64,000 nt of DNA from Ditylenchus dipsaci (Eukaryota > Nematoda > Chromadorea > Rhabditida > Anguinidae), in NCBI GenBank assembly GCA_004194705.1, contig SADC01001309.1, positions 186,001 through 250,000 of the forward strand. The letters run 5' to 3'. The position numbers were made by a program, and so were the translations under genes. Under the pieces are notes generated by a model. The model worked only from the letters and a program-made list of their open reading frames with translations, ran no database searches and had not been told where the DNA came from. This document shows positions 11,879-29,064 of the stretch, piece by piece (the stretch's first letter is position 1; each line of letters begins with the position of its first letter).

Positions 11879-12025
11879 TAGGGTTGGTTGAATGGTAATT
11901 ACCCGGGTAATTACCGGGGTAATTACCCGGGTAATTACCCGGAAAAATACTTTTCTGGCCTTATTTCTCGGTAATTACTTGGGTAATTACCCGGAAAGTA
12001 TTTCTCCGGAGAATTACCAACCCTA
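11879..12025. mobile_element. TAGGGTTG MITE filled with GGGTAATTACCC
   Basis: An exact 8-bp duplication GTCTGAAC (11871-11878 and 12026-12033) flanks inverted ends TAGGGTTGGT / ACCAACCCTA. Nearly the whole interior is the self-complementary motif GGGTAATTACCC, repeated. It interrupts the GTCTGAACCAACTAAACC arm of the adjacent hairpin. Confidence 0.85.
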
Positions 12026-12590
12026 GTCTGAACCAACTAAACCGAGTGGTCGTCCACTTGGAGCAAAAATTTTTTTACGTTTTACATGTTCCAAAACTTG
12101 TTTTCTGGACTAATTCGAGCATGCTGAAGATGGTTTGACAGTGGTAAATGCCGTTTTCTCGAGTATTTTTTGAGTTTTAGGCAATAATTGATTTCACCAA
12201 AATTAATTATTGCCCGATATTCTAAAAATACCCGAGAAAACGGTATTTTACCACTAGTGGTCGTCCACTTTGATCAATAATTTTTTTTATGGTTTTCATG
12301 TTCCAAAACCTGTTTTCTGAACTGACTCGGACATGCTGAAAATGGTTTGATAATAGTGAAATGCCGTTTTCACAGGTATTTTTAGAGTGTTGGGCAATAA
12401 TTGATTTTGGTAAAATCAATAATTTCCCAACACTCTAAAAATACCTGTGAAAACGGCGTTTCACTATTATCAAACCATTTTCAGCATGCTCGAATTAGTC
12501 CAGAAAACAAGTTTTGGAACATGTAAAACGTAAAAATTTTTTGCTCCAAGTGGACGACCACTTGGTTTAGTTGGTTCAGACTTAAATTAA
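12026..12590. repeat. Nested hairpins of the AAGTGGTCGNCCACTT family
   Basis: The outer arms read GTCTGAACCAACTAAACC and GGTTTAGTTGGTTCAGAC. Inside are two imperfect hairpins, each with a GTGGTCGTCCACTTGGA block followed by TTTTTACGTTTTACATGTTC, GAATTAGTCCAGAAAACA and AAACCATTTTCAGCATGC. Relatives lie at 18.97-19.28, 32.80-33.09 and 33.25 kb. Confidence 0.7.
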
Positions 12591-13245
12591 AATTCCCGCA
12601 AAATTTTTCAAAATGCGTAAATTTGAAAAGTGTGGATCAATTCGGTGTGGATCAATTAGGTGCCGCCCTTAATTTATCAGACCAGCGAAGTGGATATCTA
12701 CCAACCCCAGGGTACCCACCCAGGGTTTTCTGATTCGGGTGGCGGAAATATCAATTTCAGTCCTAATTAACCCGATTCCCCACACGATTTAGCGTCATAA
12801 TAAGTGGTTTGTTTTTGATATTGACCAAATTTTTATTTTTCAGGCCAGCCAGGTGGATATCCACTGGCCAGGTGGTACCTACCCCAGGTTTTGGGATTTG
12901 GGTTGGTGAAAATAAAGTTTTGGTCCTGTCAAACACGATTCGGCACGCAATTTCGAGTATGAGAGGATGGTTTGTTTTTGAATTTTAAAAATTTTCATTT
13001 TTTCAGGCCAGCCATGCAGATATCCACCTGACCATAGGGTACCCAAACCACGGTTCAGGGTTTGGTTAAGTAAAATCGAAATTTTGGTCATATTTTGAAT
13101 CAGAATAGATGCTTTGTTTTGATTTGACAGCTAAAAAAATATCCTAAAAAGAGACTGCAGACATAAGTCCCCGATATTAGCAAATTTTCAAACAAATTTT
13201 TTCGAAAAAGAAAAATTTCCGGTACTTGTTCACTTGGGGGGGGAC

Positions 13246-14129
13246 GCATTTTATAATCGTCGAAAACTGATGTTTAAACTAGGGTTGTACAACTGGAATA
13301 TTCCCGGGAATATTTCCGGGAATATTTCCGGGAACATTGGGAATATTCCCGGGTTTCCCGGTATTTTTCCCTATATTGGGAATATTCCCGGGAATATTCC
13401 AACGTTCCGGGAATATTCCCGGGTTTTCTATATGTCCGGGAATTTCTACAACTCTAGTTTAAACGTCTCCTAAGTAATTTTTATGTGCTAAAAACGATAA
13501 AAAGGTTGTTTTTTTACACTTTCCTACGTAAAAATTGATTTTTTGGAGAAATTTTTTTTTGACCGAAATGTGACTTTTTTCCTTGGGGGACCAAGGCAAA
13601 GCATCTTATATTAGGGTATTATACCCCATTTCGGTCATTGGAGCTGGGCAAAAAGAGCGTCTTAATGCATTTTTGTTCAAGAGTCTTGCTCGGAATTATG
13701 TCTAAGGTAAGTCTGTGCGCGCATCTCTAACCAACCAAGCCCCTGCGCCCCTTTCGGGGGCGCAGGGGCTTGGTTGCTTGGGGTTGAGATGCGCACGCCC
13801 ACATACCTTAGACACAAATCACTCGAAAGTGACTCTGGATGCATAAAAAGGTATGCATACCAGAGTTTTTTTATGCGGTAGGCCCCAGTTAACGAAACTA
13901 TGTTCAAATCATATCTTTATAAGAGATGAACTGCCTTTCATTAATCATAAAGGTACTGGTTTACCTTGGTCCCCCAAGGAAAAAAGTCACATTTCGGTAA
14001 AAAAAAATTTTCTCCAAATAATCAATTTTTACGTAGGAAAGTGTAAAAAAACATCCTTTTTATCGTTTTTAGCACATAAAAATTACTTAGGAGACGTTTA
14101 AACATCAGTTTTCGACCATTAAAAAATGC
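13246..14129. mobile_element. Core-module MITE, ACGTTTAAAC-arm type
   Basis: Inverted arms of over 250 bases begin CGAAAACTGATGTTTAAAC and contain CACATAAAAATTACTTAGGA. They enclose the core module (about 13680-13920) with its CCCCTGCGCC/GGCGCAGGGG stem, TCACTCGAAAGTGA stem and CTAAGGTAAGT. The left arm is interrupted by the 13280-13456 element. Confidence 0.75.
13280..13456. mobile_element. TAGGGTTG MITE filled with GGGAATATTCCC
   Basis: An exact 8-bp duplication GTTTAAAC (13272-13279 and 13457-13464) flanks TAGGGTTGTA / TACAACTCTA ends. The interior is an irregular array of GGGAATATTCCC, parallel to the GGGTAATTACCC interior of the 11.9-kb element with the same ends. Confidence 0.85.
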
Positions 14130-14130
14130 C

Positions 14131-14335
14131 GGTGAGTAGACGTTTGGCTACAAATGTAACATTTTTGGCGTTCTGCCCTATGTTCTGTTTAAGCCACTTA
14201 GGCTTATTTTTTCAGCCATTTTGTAGTTCGTAAGACATTTTTTTGGTCCCTAAGCCTAAGCCTAAGGCCTAAGTGGCTAAAACAGAACATAGGGCAGAAC
14301 GCCAAAAATGTTACATTTGTAGCCAAACGTCTATA
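14131..14335. repeat. 205-bp hairpin with TAGACGTTTGGCTAC ends
   Basis: Near-perfect inverted repeat: TAGACGTTTGGCTACAAATG and its complement close the hairpin, and GTTCTGCCCTATGTTCTGTT lies in both arms. The ends belong with the 10.67-kb hairpin. Flanks AAAATGCC and AAATTTCC are only similar, so the duplication is uncertain. Confidence 0.7.
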
Positions 14336-14439
14336 CCCCAAATTTCCAATCTATTTTTTTCGAGAACAGAAAAATTTCAAAAAAATATGATCGAAACCTA
14401 AAAATGTCCAAAAAAATTTGTCCTAAAACGGTAAAAGAT

Positions 14440-15174
14440 CAAATTTATATCACTCAAAACGGCTAACGACGAAAACGGACATTTTTGGAACTGGCGCTTT
14501 TTGAAACGGGAAACGCCGAAAATCAATACAGCCCCGCCGACCGCTAAACGTCTACGCACCGTTATTTTACAAAATCAGTCGAAAAATATTGCACAAATCT
14601 TTTTGCACCACGTTTTCGAGGAATTTTGCACAAGTGTTCCCTTAAATGTTTCTAAAGTTTTTATAATTTCTACAATTAGTCTAACACAGGGATGGAAAAA
14701 GTATTTTTCTAAAAAAAAATTTGTACACTTAGAAACCGTAGATGCTCTTTTTCGAAGTTTTATGTTAAAATTCAGAGTATAACATTCCCCACATAGACTA
14801 CTCTCGGAATCTTGTTTTAATGATTGCTAAGCATTTTCTCTGTGTTAAAACGAAGGAATGAAATCAAAAAATACAAAAAATACATATGCTTACTATTATT
14901 CGAAATTTGAATTCCTTGCGGTCATTTTAGCTTATTGTGAGTCTGGGTACAGTTTGACAATCATGCCGCATCGATTGAGAACGTCTAGGCATCCGGCTGG
15001 ATTTTGACCATAAATAATTTGTTACCTTCGGAACCTCCTTTCAGCAACTTGGTCGCGGATTGAAGCAAAAACGACCAGTACCATCGTGTTCGGCACGTTC
15101 TGCTTTACCGGTATCGTGCAATGAGCGCACCAGGGGTGCACGTGTTAAAGGGGATAAAAATAGGTTATGCACTC
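14440..15174. other. Old element arm and unassigned sequence
   Basis: 14440-14570 is the inverted partner of 11095-11200, with ACGACGAAAACGG, GGGAAACGCCGAAAATCAAT and CCGCTAAACGTCTACGCACC. The rest (14570-15174) shows no recognisable gene. Confidence 0.5.
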
Positions 15175-15177
15175 ACT

Positions 15178-15769
15178 GGCTGGTAGTAAATGAATACCCC
15201 GGTGGTAATTACCCCAAAAATTGGGGTAATTACCCCCACCCGTAGCAAATGAACATACCCCCATTTTTCGGGGGTAATTACCCCGGGGTAATTACCCTTA
15301 CCCCAGCTGGTAGTAAATGAATATGCCCCGGGGGTAATCACCTGCACTTTTTTAGTCCCTAAGGGACGTCAGGGGTAAAAGTTTCCTAACTTCACGAACT
15401 CAACTTTATTCATTTCAAATAAATGCAAGGAATGTTTAATTAGGCAAAGCGATTGATAATATTCTGTTGTCGCCACTTTCCGGGCTGTCTGCTATAGCGA
15501 CGATCCACTCCATCGTCTTCATCGTTTACCTCATACTCTTCGAACTCTTGAACTTCTACATCTTCTTCATCATCACCAAGAATGTAGGGAATGTTCATTT
15601 CAATACCAATATTGTGCAAAGGGCCAACCCTAGTAATTACCCCAAAAGTTGGAGTAATTACCCCTGATTTTGGGGTACCCTTGCCCCAGCTCATTTACTG
15701 CGGAGTAAGGGTAATTACCCCGGGGGTAAAGGGTATGGCGTAATTACCACCATTTATTTACTACCAGCC
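15178..15769. mobile_element. Element with GGGGTAATTACCCC arms and transposase tail
   Basis: Inverted ends GGCTGGTAGTAAATGAAT / ATTTATTTACTACCAGCC are flanked by ACT on both sides, a 3-bp duplication of PIF/Harbinger size. Both arms are irregular arrays of GGGGTAATTACCCC. The central unique part is A/T-rich and carries a short minus-strand coding remnant. Confidence 0.65.
15441..15610 (-). pseudogene. Possible DDE-transposase C-terminal tail
   Basis: A minus-strand frame reads an acidic stretch (GDDEEDVEVQEFEEYEVNDE) followed by a basic ending (SRQPGKWRQQNIINRFA, stop). An acidic linker and a short R/Q-rich terminal helix are common at the C-terminus of PIF/Harbinger nucleases. The catalytic core is absent. 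The assignment rests on context and shape only. Confidence 0.3.
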
Positions 15770-15920
15770 ACTCGGAATCAAACCTGAGAGTTTAAAATAT
15801 TCGCATCTCGATGTGCACCAACCGCCTTTAATAGCTCCGCGTAAGCTTTATTCCCACGATTCACATAACCAACAAAAAATTTAACTGCAATAATAACGAG
15901 GAATTTACTAGAATACTGAC

Positions 15921-15926
15921 TTTATT
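15921..15926 (-). terminator. Poly(A) signal overlapping the stop codon
   Basis: Minus strand reads AAG TAATAAAG. The TAA stop of the C18orf21-like gene overlaps a canonical AATAAA by two bases, so the 3' UTR would be only some tens of bases if this hexamer is used. Confidence 0.5.
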
Positions 15927-17140
15927 ACTTTGCCAGAGAGGCTAGAAATGAGGACAGCGATCGATCAGCTACTTCCGGTGTTTTTTTGGACTGTTCTGCC
16001 AGAATTCTGAGCTTTCTTACACGATCAGTCCTCTGTTGCTTTGGCTTGGTAGTAGAGTGAAGTCCCGATAGAGGCGTGAAGGATCTGAAACCACTATGCA
16101 ACAACCACCAAACAATTTTAAACCAGAAAATTAACCGCTGAGCGCTAGATTTCAAAAAATCGATTTTAAATCAACTTACCTAACACTGAATGCTTGAGAT
16201 CGAACTGACCCCCCATTCCCTGACAAGACTTGTGGAGTAGTGGCAGCAGCAAAAGAGGAAGACAGCGACACACGGCTAGCAAACCAATCAATTTCCGAAT
16301 CTTGCTCGTTATGCATGGCTTCCTGGTGCAGTGTTTTGAAAGGAAGTGCTGAAGATATGTTACTAGACTTGTAGCCACATCCAACGCATTCAATTCCCAA
16401 CAGCAGGCTGAAAATGGAAAAAAAAATTGAAATGCTTATAAAAAAAGAGTAGCATTTTGTGGCTCGGTCAAATGAAGGGAAGAGCACCCAACGTTTTCAA
16501 ATGATTTCGGGAGTGAATTGCATGCTCAGATAAACCACGGCTAGGGGTACGCGACGTTTTGTTCAAAAACTGTTTCGCCCAAAGCCGTTTCGCCCTTGGT
16601 GCGAATATCAACAAGCAATAAATATCCCTTCCAATCCGGCTATTGCAAACACCATTAGGTCTTGGCTATCCAAGGTTCGACCACGCACATCTTGTATCCC
16701 CCATATATAGGCATTTAATTTTGCTCAATGGCTAATCGATTCCATCTCGCGATCTCAAAAAAATTCCTTTTTAATGGCTATCATTTACTCCGATATAAAA
16801 GCTCCACTTGACCATAACAGGTTTACTAATTTTTAAGAAAAACTAACCGCTTAGCAATTTTGTTGTTGCGATTCTGGCCAACCTTCTTCCTGAGCCTACT
16901 TGAGCGGAGAAATAGCTTGGTGTTGTCAGCATCAAACTTTAGACCACATTCTTGACAAACATCGGACCTTCTAACTGAGATACCACTTTCTATAGCTGCT
17001 CTTGACTCTTCCACTTCATTGGACTTCTTCTTTAGTTGGGCTCGAAGAGAAATTGGCAAAATTTTCATTTCTGAACACTGCTGCAGGAAAGCTTTGGTAA
17101 TCTTCACACATTCTTCGGTGGCACTGGGCAGTAGGTCCAT
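15925..17140 (-). CDS. C18orf21-like RNase MRP subunit (RMP24-like), complete
   Basis: Three exons, 17140-16848, 16407-16180 and 16084-15925, join in phase with good splice sites into a protein of 226 residues; human C18orf21 has about 220. The first zinc pair is CQECGLKF in exon 1, followed by a basic helix (LRSSRLRKKVGQNRNNK). The second pair is ECVGCGYK in exon 2. The C-terminal RKLRILAEQSKKTPEV and SSFLASL match the conserved tail of human C18orf21 (LKMLLSQNESQKIPKV, NFLSSLK). Human C18orf21 has been described as an RNase MRP-specific subunit acting in rRNA processing in the nucleolus. The start ATG is the first in frame after upstream non-coding sequence. No frame problems, in contrast to larger neighbours. 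Identification is by remembered family pattern, without alignment. Confidence 0.72.
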
Positions 17141-17494
17141 CGAGACAGAGATGCTGAACTTATTTGGGGTAAAACCTTTTTTGTCACAGATTCACTTTTT
17201 TAATATAAATAATTATATCATGCCTAGAACAGTGCCTCGAGTACTTTAGAGCGTATGAAAAGTCGGTTTTTTGTCGCGAAATTTTCAGGCAGTACTTCAG
17301 TTGTTCAGCCGGATCCCACCTGGAGAATAAGGGACTACCTAGGTTTCGAAAGTGTGATTAATTGACCTGTGGAAGAATTGACGTGTGGACGAATTGACCG
17401 CAAAATATGTATAAAATTGATATGTATAGTGAAAAATTCTGCGAAAAAGGCATGTGAAGCAAAACAACATTTGCAGCAAAAAAAGGTAAAATAT

Positions 17495-17863
17495 CAACTG
17501 GCATCCATTTCAACTGGCAACCATTGAAACTTTTGATTAAAAATCGACAATTTTGACAGTAAAAGTTTTCGGAAAGTCACCCCTAATACCAAAATCTTTT
17601 CCTAAATCCGAATCCGTTGAGATCAGGTCTGAAAATTTTCAGGAAGCTGAGATATTGATATTTTGAGTAGACCACACAGAAATTCGGACCACTTCCCTAC
17701 TTTAAAAGATATCTCAGCTTCCTGAAATTTTTCAGACCTGATCTCAACGGATTCAGGAAGAGATTTTAGTATTAGGGGTGACTTTCCGAAAACTTTTATT
17801 CTCAAAATTGTCGATTTTTAATCAAAAGTTTCAATGGTTGCCAGTTGAAATGGATGCCAGTTG
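17495..17863. repeat. Long imperfect hairpin
   Basis: Arms start CAACTGGCATCCATTTCAAC and end with its complement. Both contain TTTTGATTAAAAATCGACAA and AATCCGTTGAGATCAGGTCT. No coding content beyond the mirror frames. Confidence 0.7.
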
Positions 17864-17864
17864 A

Positions 17865-17982
17865 ATGCCGTTCCAAAAAAAGTCTTTTTGCAGCACGAAG
17901 AGTATTTTTGCAGCAAAAAAAGTATTTTTGCAACAAAAAGAAGTCTTTTTGCAGCAGACAAAATTAGCAGCAAAAAAAGTGT
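17865..17982. repeat. GCAGCAAAAAAAGT array
   Basis: Degenerate units of TTTTGCAGCAAAAAAAGT in direct and inverted orientation. The array resumes at 18466-18541 and 19852-19895 on the far sides of two insertions, so both elements landed in one pre-existing array. Confidence 0.6.
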
Positions 17983-17990
17983 GTTGGGAG

Positions 17991-18456
17991 CAGTGCTGTA
18001 AATGGCACCGGTGCCGAAAATTTGGAGGTCGGTGCCCGGTGCCGAAATTTCAGAGGTCGGTGCCGAACCGGTGCCCGGTGCCATCATTTTAGGGGTCGGT
18101 GCCGAACCGGTGCCGCACCAGCCAGTGGTATGTATCATACCCCGCAACAGCTAACTAAGTTATAATTCGCCTCGAAACAACACAATAATGTCATTTTAGC
18201 AATTTAGCTGAAAAAATTCAAAATTAAATTGATAATTTTTCAAAATATATAAAAATGTCCGGTGCGACACCGGCACCGGCAGCACCGGCTCCGGCACCGA
18301 CACCGCCGGTGCGGTGCCGGGTGCCGAAAATTTGAAGGCTGGTGCCCGGTGCGGTGCCCGGTGCCGAAATTTCGGAGGTCAGTGCCCGGTGCCAAAATTT
18401 TCCAGGCCGCTGCCCGGTGCGGTGCCGGTGCCGAAATTCCAAAATTTACAGCACTG
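17991..18456. mobile_element. hAT-like MITE with GGTGCCGGTGCCG arms
   Basis: Ends CAGTGCTGTAAAT / ATTTACAGCACTG with 8-bp flanks GTTGGGAG and GTTAGGAG, one mismatch apart. Both arms are arrays of GGTGCCGGTGCCGAAATTT-like units around an A/T-rich centre (18135-18260). CAGTGCTG..CAGCACTG ends and an 8-bp target are typical of hAT elements. Confidence 0.8.
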
Positions 18457-18541
18457 GTTAGGAGCAAAAAAGTTCTTTTTGCAGCAAAAAAAGTCTTTTT
18501 GAAGCAAAAAAAAAATAGCAGCAAAAAAAGTCCTTTAAGAG

Positions 18542-19851
18542 GGCAGGAGTAGTGTGGGCCAAATCACTTTGGGACAATTCAATTTGGGCCAAAATCAATT
18601 TGGGCCAATCCAAATTGGGACAATTCAATTTGGGCCAAAATCAATTTGGGCCCATTCACTTTGGGATAATTCAATTTGGGCCAAAATCAATTTGGGCCAA
18701 TCCAAATTGGGCCAAAATCAAATTGGGTCAATTCAATTTGGGCCAAAATCGAATTGGGCCAATGCAAATTGGGCCAAGATTTTTAGTCAAACAGCTACGG
18801 CTAACTCCAGAATAGGGGCATGTTCACCCAAATGACCTGAAAAGTCGAATGCTTGTCTTTTTTTATCTAAAATTATGGTAAAATAAAGGTATACACCCAG
18901 GTGGATTCGAACCAGCAACCTCTACATCACCCATAAGAATTGATCAGAACTCCATCCGGAGTGATCAAACCAAGTGGTCGACCACTTGGATCAAAAATTT
19001 TTTTACGTTTTCGAGTTCCAAAACAATTTCTATATACTAATTCAAGCACGCTGAAGATGGTTTGACAGTGGAAAAATTACGTTTTATGGTGAAATTTTTG
19101 AGTTATTGCCAACGATAGATTTTGACAAAATCAATCGTTGGCAATAACTCAGAAATTTCTCCATAAAACGTAATTTTACCACTATCGAACCATCTTCAGC
19201 GTGCTTGAATTAGTATATAGAAATTGTTTTGGAACTCGAAAACGTAAAAAATTTTTGATCCAAGTGGTCGACCACTTGAATCAAGTTTGGCCATCCAGGT
19301 GGATACCCAATTGGGGAGGGTTAATGTAGAGGTTCGTATACAAGTCACCGAGGTTGCTGGTTCGAGTCTCCTTAAACGTAAACTTAATTTTTTAACTCCA
19401 TTTTTAGGCCATCCAGGTAGACACTCACTTGACCAGGAGGTACCTACCCCAGGAGTTGGAGTTAGGGTGGGTCGATTTTTGGGCCATGGTTTGATGTGGT
19501 TTAGATACGATCTGAAAATTTTTCGGAAAAAATGCAAAAAATTATCAATTATGTCAATAAAGACTTTATTATAAAGTACAGAAAAAAATCAGAATGAAAG
19601 TCTAATAAAAATATGGCACCGGTAGCATTGCTGTTTGAGTCAAAATCTTGGCCCAATTTGATTTAGGCCCAGTTTGCATTGGCGCAATTTGATTTTGGCC
19701 AAATTGAATTGTCGCAAATTGATTTTGGCCCAACTTGATTTGGCCCAAATTGAATTGGCCCAAATTGAATTGCCCCAATTTGGATTGGCCCAAATTGATT
19801 TTGGCCCAAATTGAATTGTCCCAAAGTGATTTGGCCCACACTACTCCTGCC
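18542..19851. mobile_element. Foldback element with CAATTTGGGCCAAAAT arms
   Basis: An exact 9-bp duplication CTTTAAGAG (18533-18541 and 19852-19860) flanks ends GGCAGGAGTAGTGTGGGCC and complement. About 240 bases at each end are an array of CAATTTGGGCCAAAAT-like units, oppositely oriented in the two arms. The interior holds a hairpin of the AAGTGGTCG family and TACCTACCCCAGG units. There is no transposase. A 9-bp target suggests a Mutator-type enzyme. Confidence 0.8.
18965..19280. repeat. AAGTGGTCGACCACTT-family hairpin inside the foldback element
   Basis: Arms begin CCAAGTGGTCGACCACTTGG and contain GAAGATGGTTTGACAGTGG and complement, with a loop around 19095-19135. Same family as the 12.0-12.6-kb hairpins. 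Confidence 0.7.
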
Positions 19852-19910
19852 CTTTAAGAGCAAAAAGAAGTTTTTTTGCAGCAAAGAAAAGCTTCCCCTA
19901 TTTTTAACTA

Positions 19911-19984
19911 CAGCCAAACCTCGGTTATCGGCCTCAGGGTGCCGGATAACTGGAGCGCCGGATAACCGAGGTTTGACTTTACTG
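19911..19984. mobile_element. Short Tc1/pogo-like MITE
   Basis: CAGCCAAACCTCGGTTATC returns as GATAACCGAGGTTTGAC around a small GCCGGATAAC-rich centre, and TA precedes the left end. Likely a minimal hairpin derivative. Confidence 0.55.
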
Positions 19985-20430
19985 AGTCTACGGGAGTGCT
20001 GTCAAAATTCAAGGTCAAGGTAACTTGACCCCTTAAGGGTGTTGACAATGGGAGCAAAAGCCAGTCACATGTTTGGATGTTTTTGGCATTGGGGTTTTGA
20101 CCTACTTTTTGATAGCTTCTCTTGCGCAAGTTACCACTTATTTTTTAGCCGGTGAGATGAGCTACCGTGGTAGCTTTCATAAGAGAAATTATCAAAAAAT
20201 GGATACATCCTACTGTGGCTTTTGCTCCCATTGTGAACCACCACCACTCCTCCTAACACCACCCCCCCCCCCCGCCCTCGAGGTTTAAAAAACCCCGAAA
20301 ATAAACTCAATTTTAAGGTAAAAGACAAGTCCCATCTTGACCTTGAACTTGACTATGCCTTTGCTTTTATTTTAGACCTTTAACTTGACCTTGAATTTTG
20401 AAAACACTGAAAGGAAACAGAGGTCATAAA

Positions 20431-20694
20431 TACCGTATTTCCTCCAATTGCCGCCCCGGGGCGGCAATTAGAAGCATGCAATTTTTCAAACTTCAAGTGG
20501 TTCAAAACTCGTGTTTTAATTCACTGTTTGAGCTGTGTAAAAAGCGCCTGTTAGATTTTTGAAATCCCTCGCAGGCACTTTTTAGACAGCTTAAATAGTG
20601 AATAAAAATAAAAATTTTAGACCACTTGAAGTTAGGGGGGGGCGGCAATTAGGGGTGGGGGCGGTAATTTGAGGAAATACGGTATCGGATTTCA
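20431..20694. mobile_element. TACCGTATTT MITE
   Basis: Ends TACCGTATTTCCTCCAATTG / GAGGAAATACGGTA; the inner arms contain CGGCAATTAG next to a G run, and CAAGTGGTTCAAAACTC. Relatives with the same ends occur at 48900, 53596 and 54890. It lies just beyond the 3' end of the PABPC gene. Confidence 0.75.
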
Positions 20695-20989
20695 CTTTTA
20701 TGTTCGAAACTAGAGATTTAGTCCAGAGTACAGGTCATACTTCACTTTGAGTACAAAGCTATAAATTATATCAGACTACTCGCGTGATATCAGATTGTGA
20801 ATCGGTAAAACGTGTGTTCATAATCTGTGTGTATTTATGGACAAACAAACTAAAAATAACTTTTATCCGACGATGTTGTTGTTTTCAGATGACAAAGGAA
20901 AAAATAGCAAGCAAGATACTGAATGAAATAGTGATCTTTCGTAATGTTTGCGAATAGTCCAGTGTCTTGCCTCCTCTCTCTCTTTTGCT

Positions 20990-27041
<6,052 letters not shown>

Positions 27042-27054
27042 CTAGATATAACTG

Positions 27055-29060
27055 AAAATTGAGAGGATTTAGACATTTTCACAGTTAACAAGCAGAAATG
27101 TAATAATTATTTTTCATTTGGTGTTCGATCCCACCTATGGTCTGACCACTTTCTCGACCTGTTTTTTTTTTAAGTTTTGGTGGATTCTGATTATTGATTC
27201 TAGACCAAAGAGGGCCTTCAAGCCCAAGTGGATAGAGGATTTGTTATTTAAAAAGTGAAATAATTAATTTTTTTAGACAAATTGACTAGTGACTTGAAAA
27301 TCCAGGATTTATAAGTACTGAAAATTTATTTAAAAAATTAGTCAGACCAAGGGCGACGCTCGAACCTGAGTTTTTTCGTCTTTCTAAGGTTCCGCGATAT
27401 TATCATAGCCTAAACATGACGAAAAAATATCTTGCTCGTATCAAAAAATCAAATTGTTGGAGATTAAAAAAAATTAAAAAAAAAGTTATTTTTGAGACTA
27501 AAAGTGTTTTTGACACAAGTGAGAGGTATTTCCCAACCAAACCAAACAATCGAATGTTACATGAATAACTGTATAATGAATCCAACTGGCTGGCACTAAC
27601 CTGGTATCAAATCAGCAGTGTTCAGATAAGATCTCGGAGATTGTGTTATTTTTTAGATTTTAGATAATTTTTTAATTTTTTTAGCTTTTGAAGTTTTTTT
27701 TAATAAAGCGGATAATAAACAAAGAAGACTCGAATAAAAGAGTCACGTAGTGAGGCTGGCTCTGCTGGAGCGAAACTGAGTAGCACCCCCAAATTTTGGG
27801 CTTACAGCTCGTTTGTTGCGAAATTTTACTGGTCTTGCAGTGACTTTTACAGTTTATAGTGTTTATCCATTTTTGCGCCAATTCAACTGCGTTTATTTGG
27901 CAACTGATTATCAACCAGCTCTTGCTATATGAGCAAAAGAAGAAGAAAAACAGTAACGCAACGGGTGGAATACAAATTTTGGCTCAATATATGTTTGCAT
28001 TCACGCCGAAAAATTTGCCGTGGTCTTCCAAGCTGTTTTCAAAATAATGCTTTTCGCTTAGAAACAATTAAAAAACTAGTTTGGTTTAGAATTTATTATT
28101 TTTCGTTTAATGTAAATTACCATATTTTCTCTAAAAAGCCACCCGACTTGCTCTTTACAACCCTTCGATGATTAGAAAAATTTAGGTCTCTATTCAAAGT
28201 TATGGGTGCTTAACCAAAATCGAAATAATAACAGTTTCGATAGAGCTTGTAGAAGCTAAGAAAACACAAAACAGCGATGTAAAATGTTCACTCTGACACA
28301 AGATCCGGACCCCCAAAGTCAAAGGGTGGCTTATGAAAGGAAATATGGTAAGCTTATTTTTTAGGTCTTGCTCAAGAATCTGATGTTGGAGTACTTTTCA
28401 TTATGCACACCCTTTAACTAGACTCCAACTATGGGTTGCTTGACGAGCTACTAACTTCTATTAGCTTGCTTATGACAGTGTGTAGGATAAAATCACCCCA
28501 AAAGGGTTTTGATTTTTTTGCTTCTCTGGCAATAATTAGACTAGAAAAAGATTTTTGAGATATGGGAGCAGAGTGACCACCCGAAATTTGAAAAACGCGG
28601 CATTTTCAAACCAAAAACGAGGGGATAACGCTGCGTCGAGACTAAAAGATGAGAAAAAAGAAAAATGCGCGAAAAAGACATTTTATGTATTGACTTCAGA
28701 ATTCACCTTATAACTTCCGTTTTTAGACATGTCTAAATATCAATATTTAGACACGATGAAATAAGTAAAACAAGCCCTTTGGCATAAAACAATAGCCTGA
28801 ACATTTTGAAAAATAACGGTAATATCCGCACTTCTAAACATTCGAAAATAGATACAAAAGGCGCGGCGAAATAGCCATGGTGAAAAGGGCCCGCTTAAAA
28901 AACGCAACAAATTAGTCAAAATACGGCATAATTTAAAAACCGGCCAAACATGGCAACATAATCGAAAACGCGGCATTTTTGTCCGAAATTTTACTTTTTA
29001 GTCTAAATTCGATTAAAAACAATATAGTTGGTTTGCGGAGCTTTTTTTGATTTTGAACGA
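27055..29060. other. Upstream region of PABPC, no gene recognised
   Basis: Should contain the PABPC promoter and first non-coding exon; I could not fix either. 28585-28980 contains scattered AACGCGGCATTTT-like units. No family-like reading frame was seen on either strand. Confidence 0.4.
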
Positions 29061-29064
29061 GGAC

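Noticed and set aside
13677..13907. Recurrent open frame around an RVSLCGRPQLTKLC peptide
   Set aside because: It appears in most core-module copies with stops and frame changes, and comes from the structured non-coding core of the MITE. It is not a conserved protein.
18552..18835. Open frames rich in Leu-Gly-Gln/Trp-Ala-Lys repeats
   Set aside because: They are translations of the CAATTTGGGCCAAAAT array; open in several frames because the unit lacks stops, with no start context or splice support.
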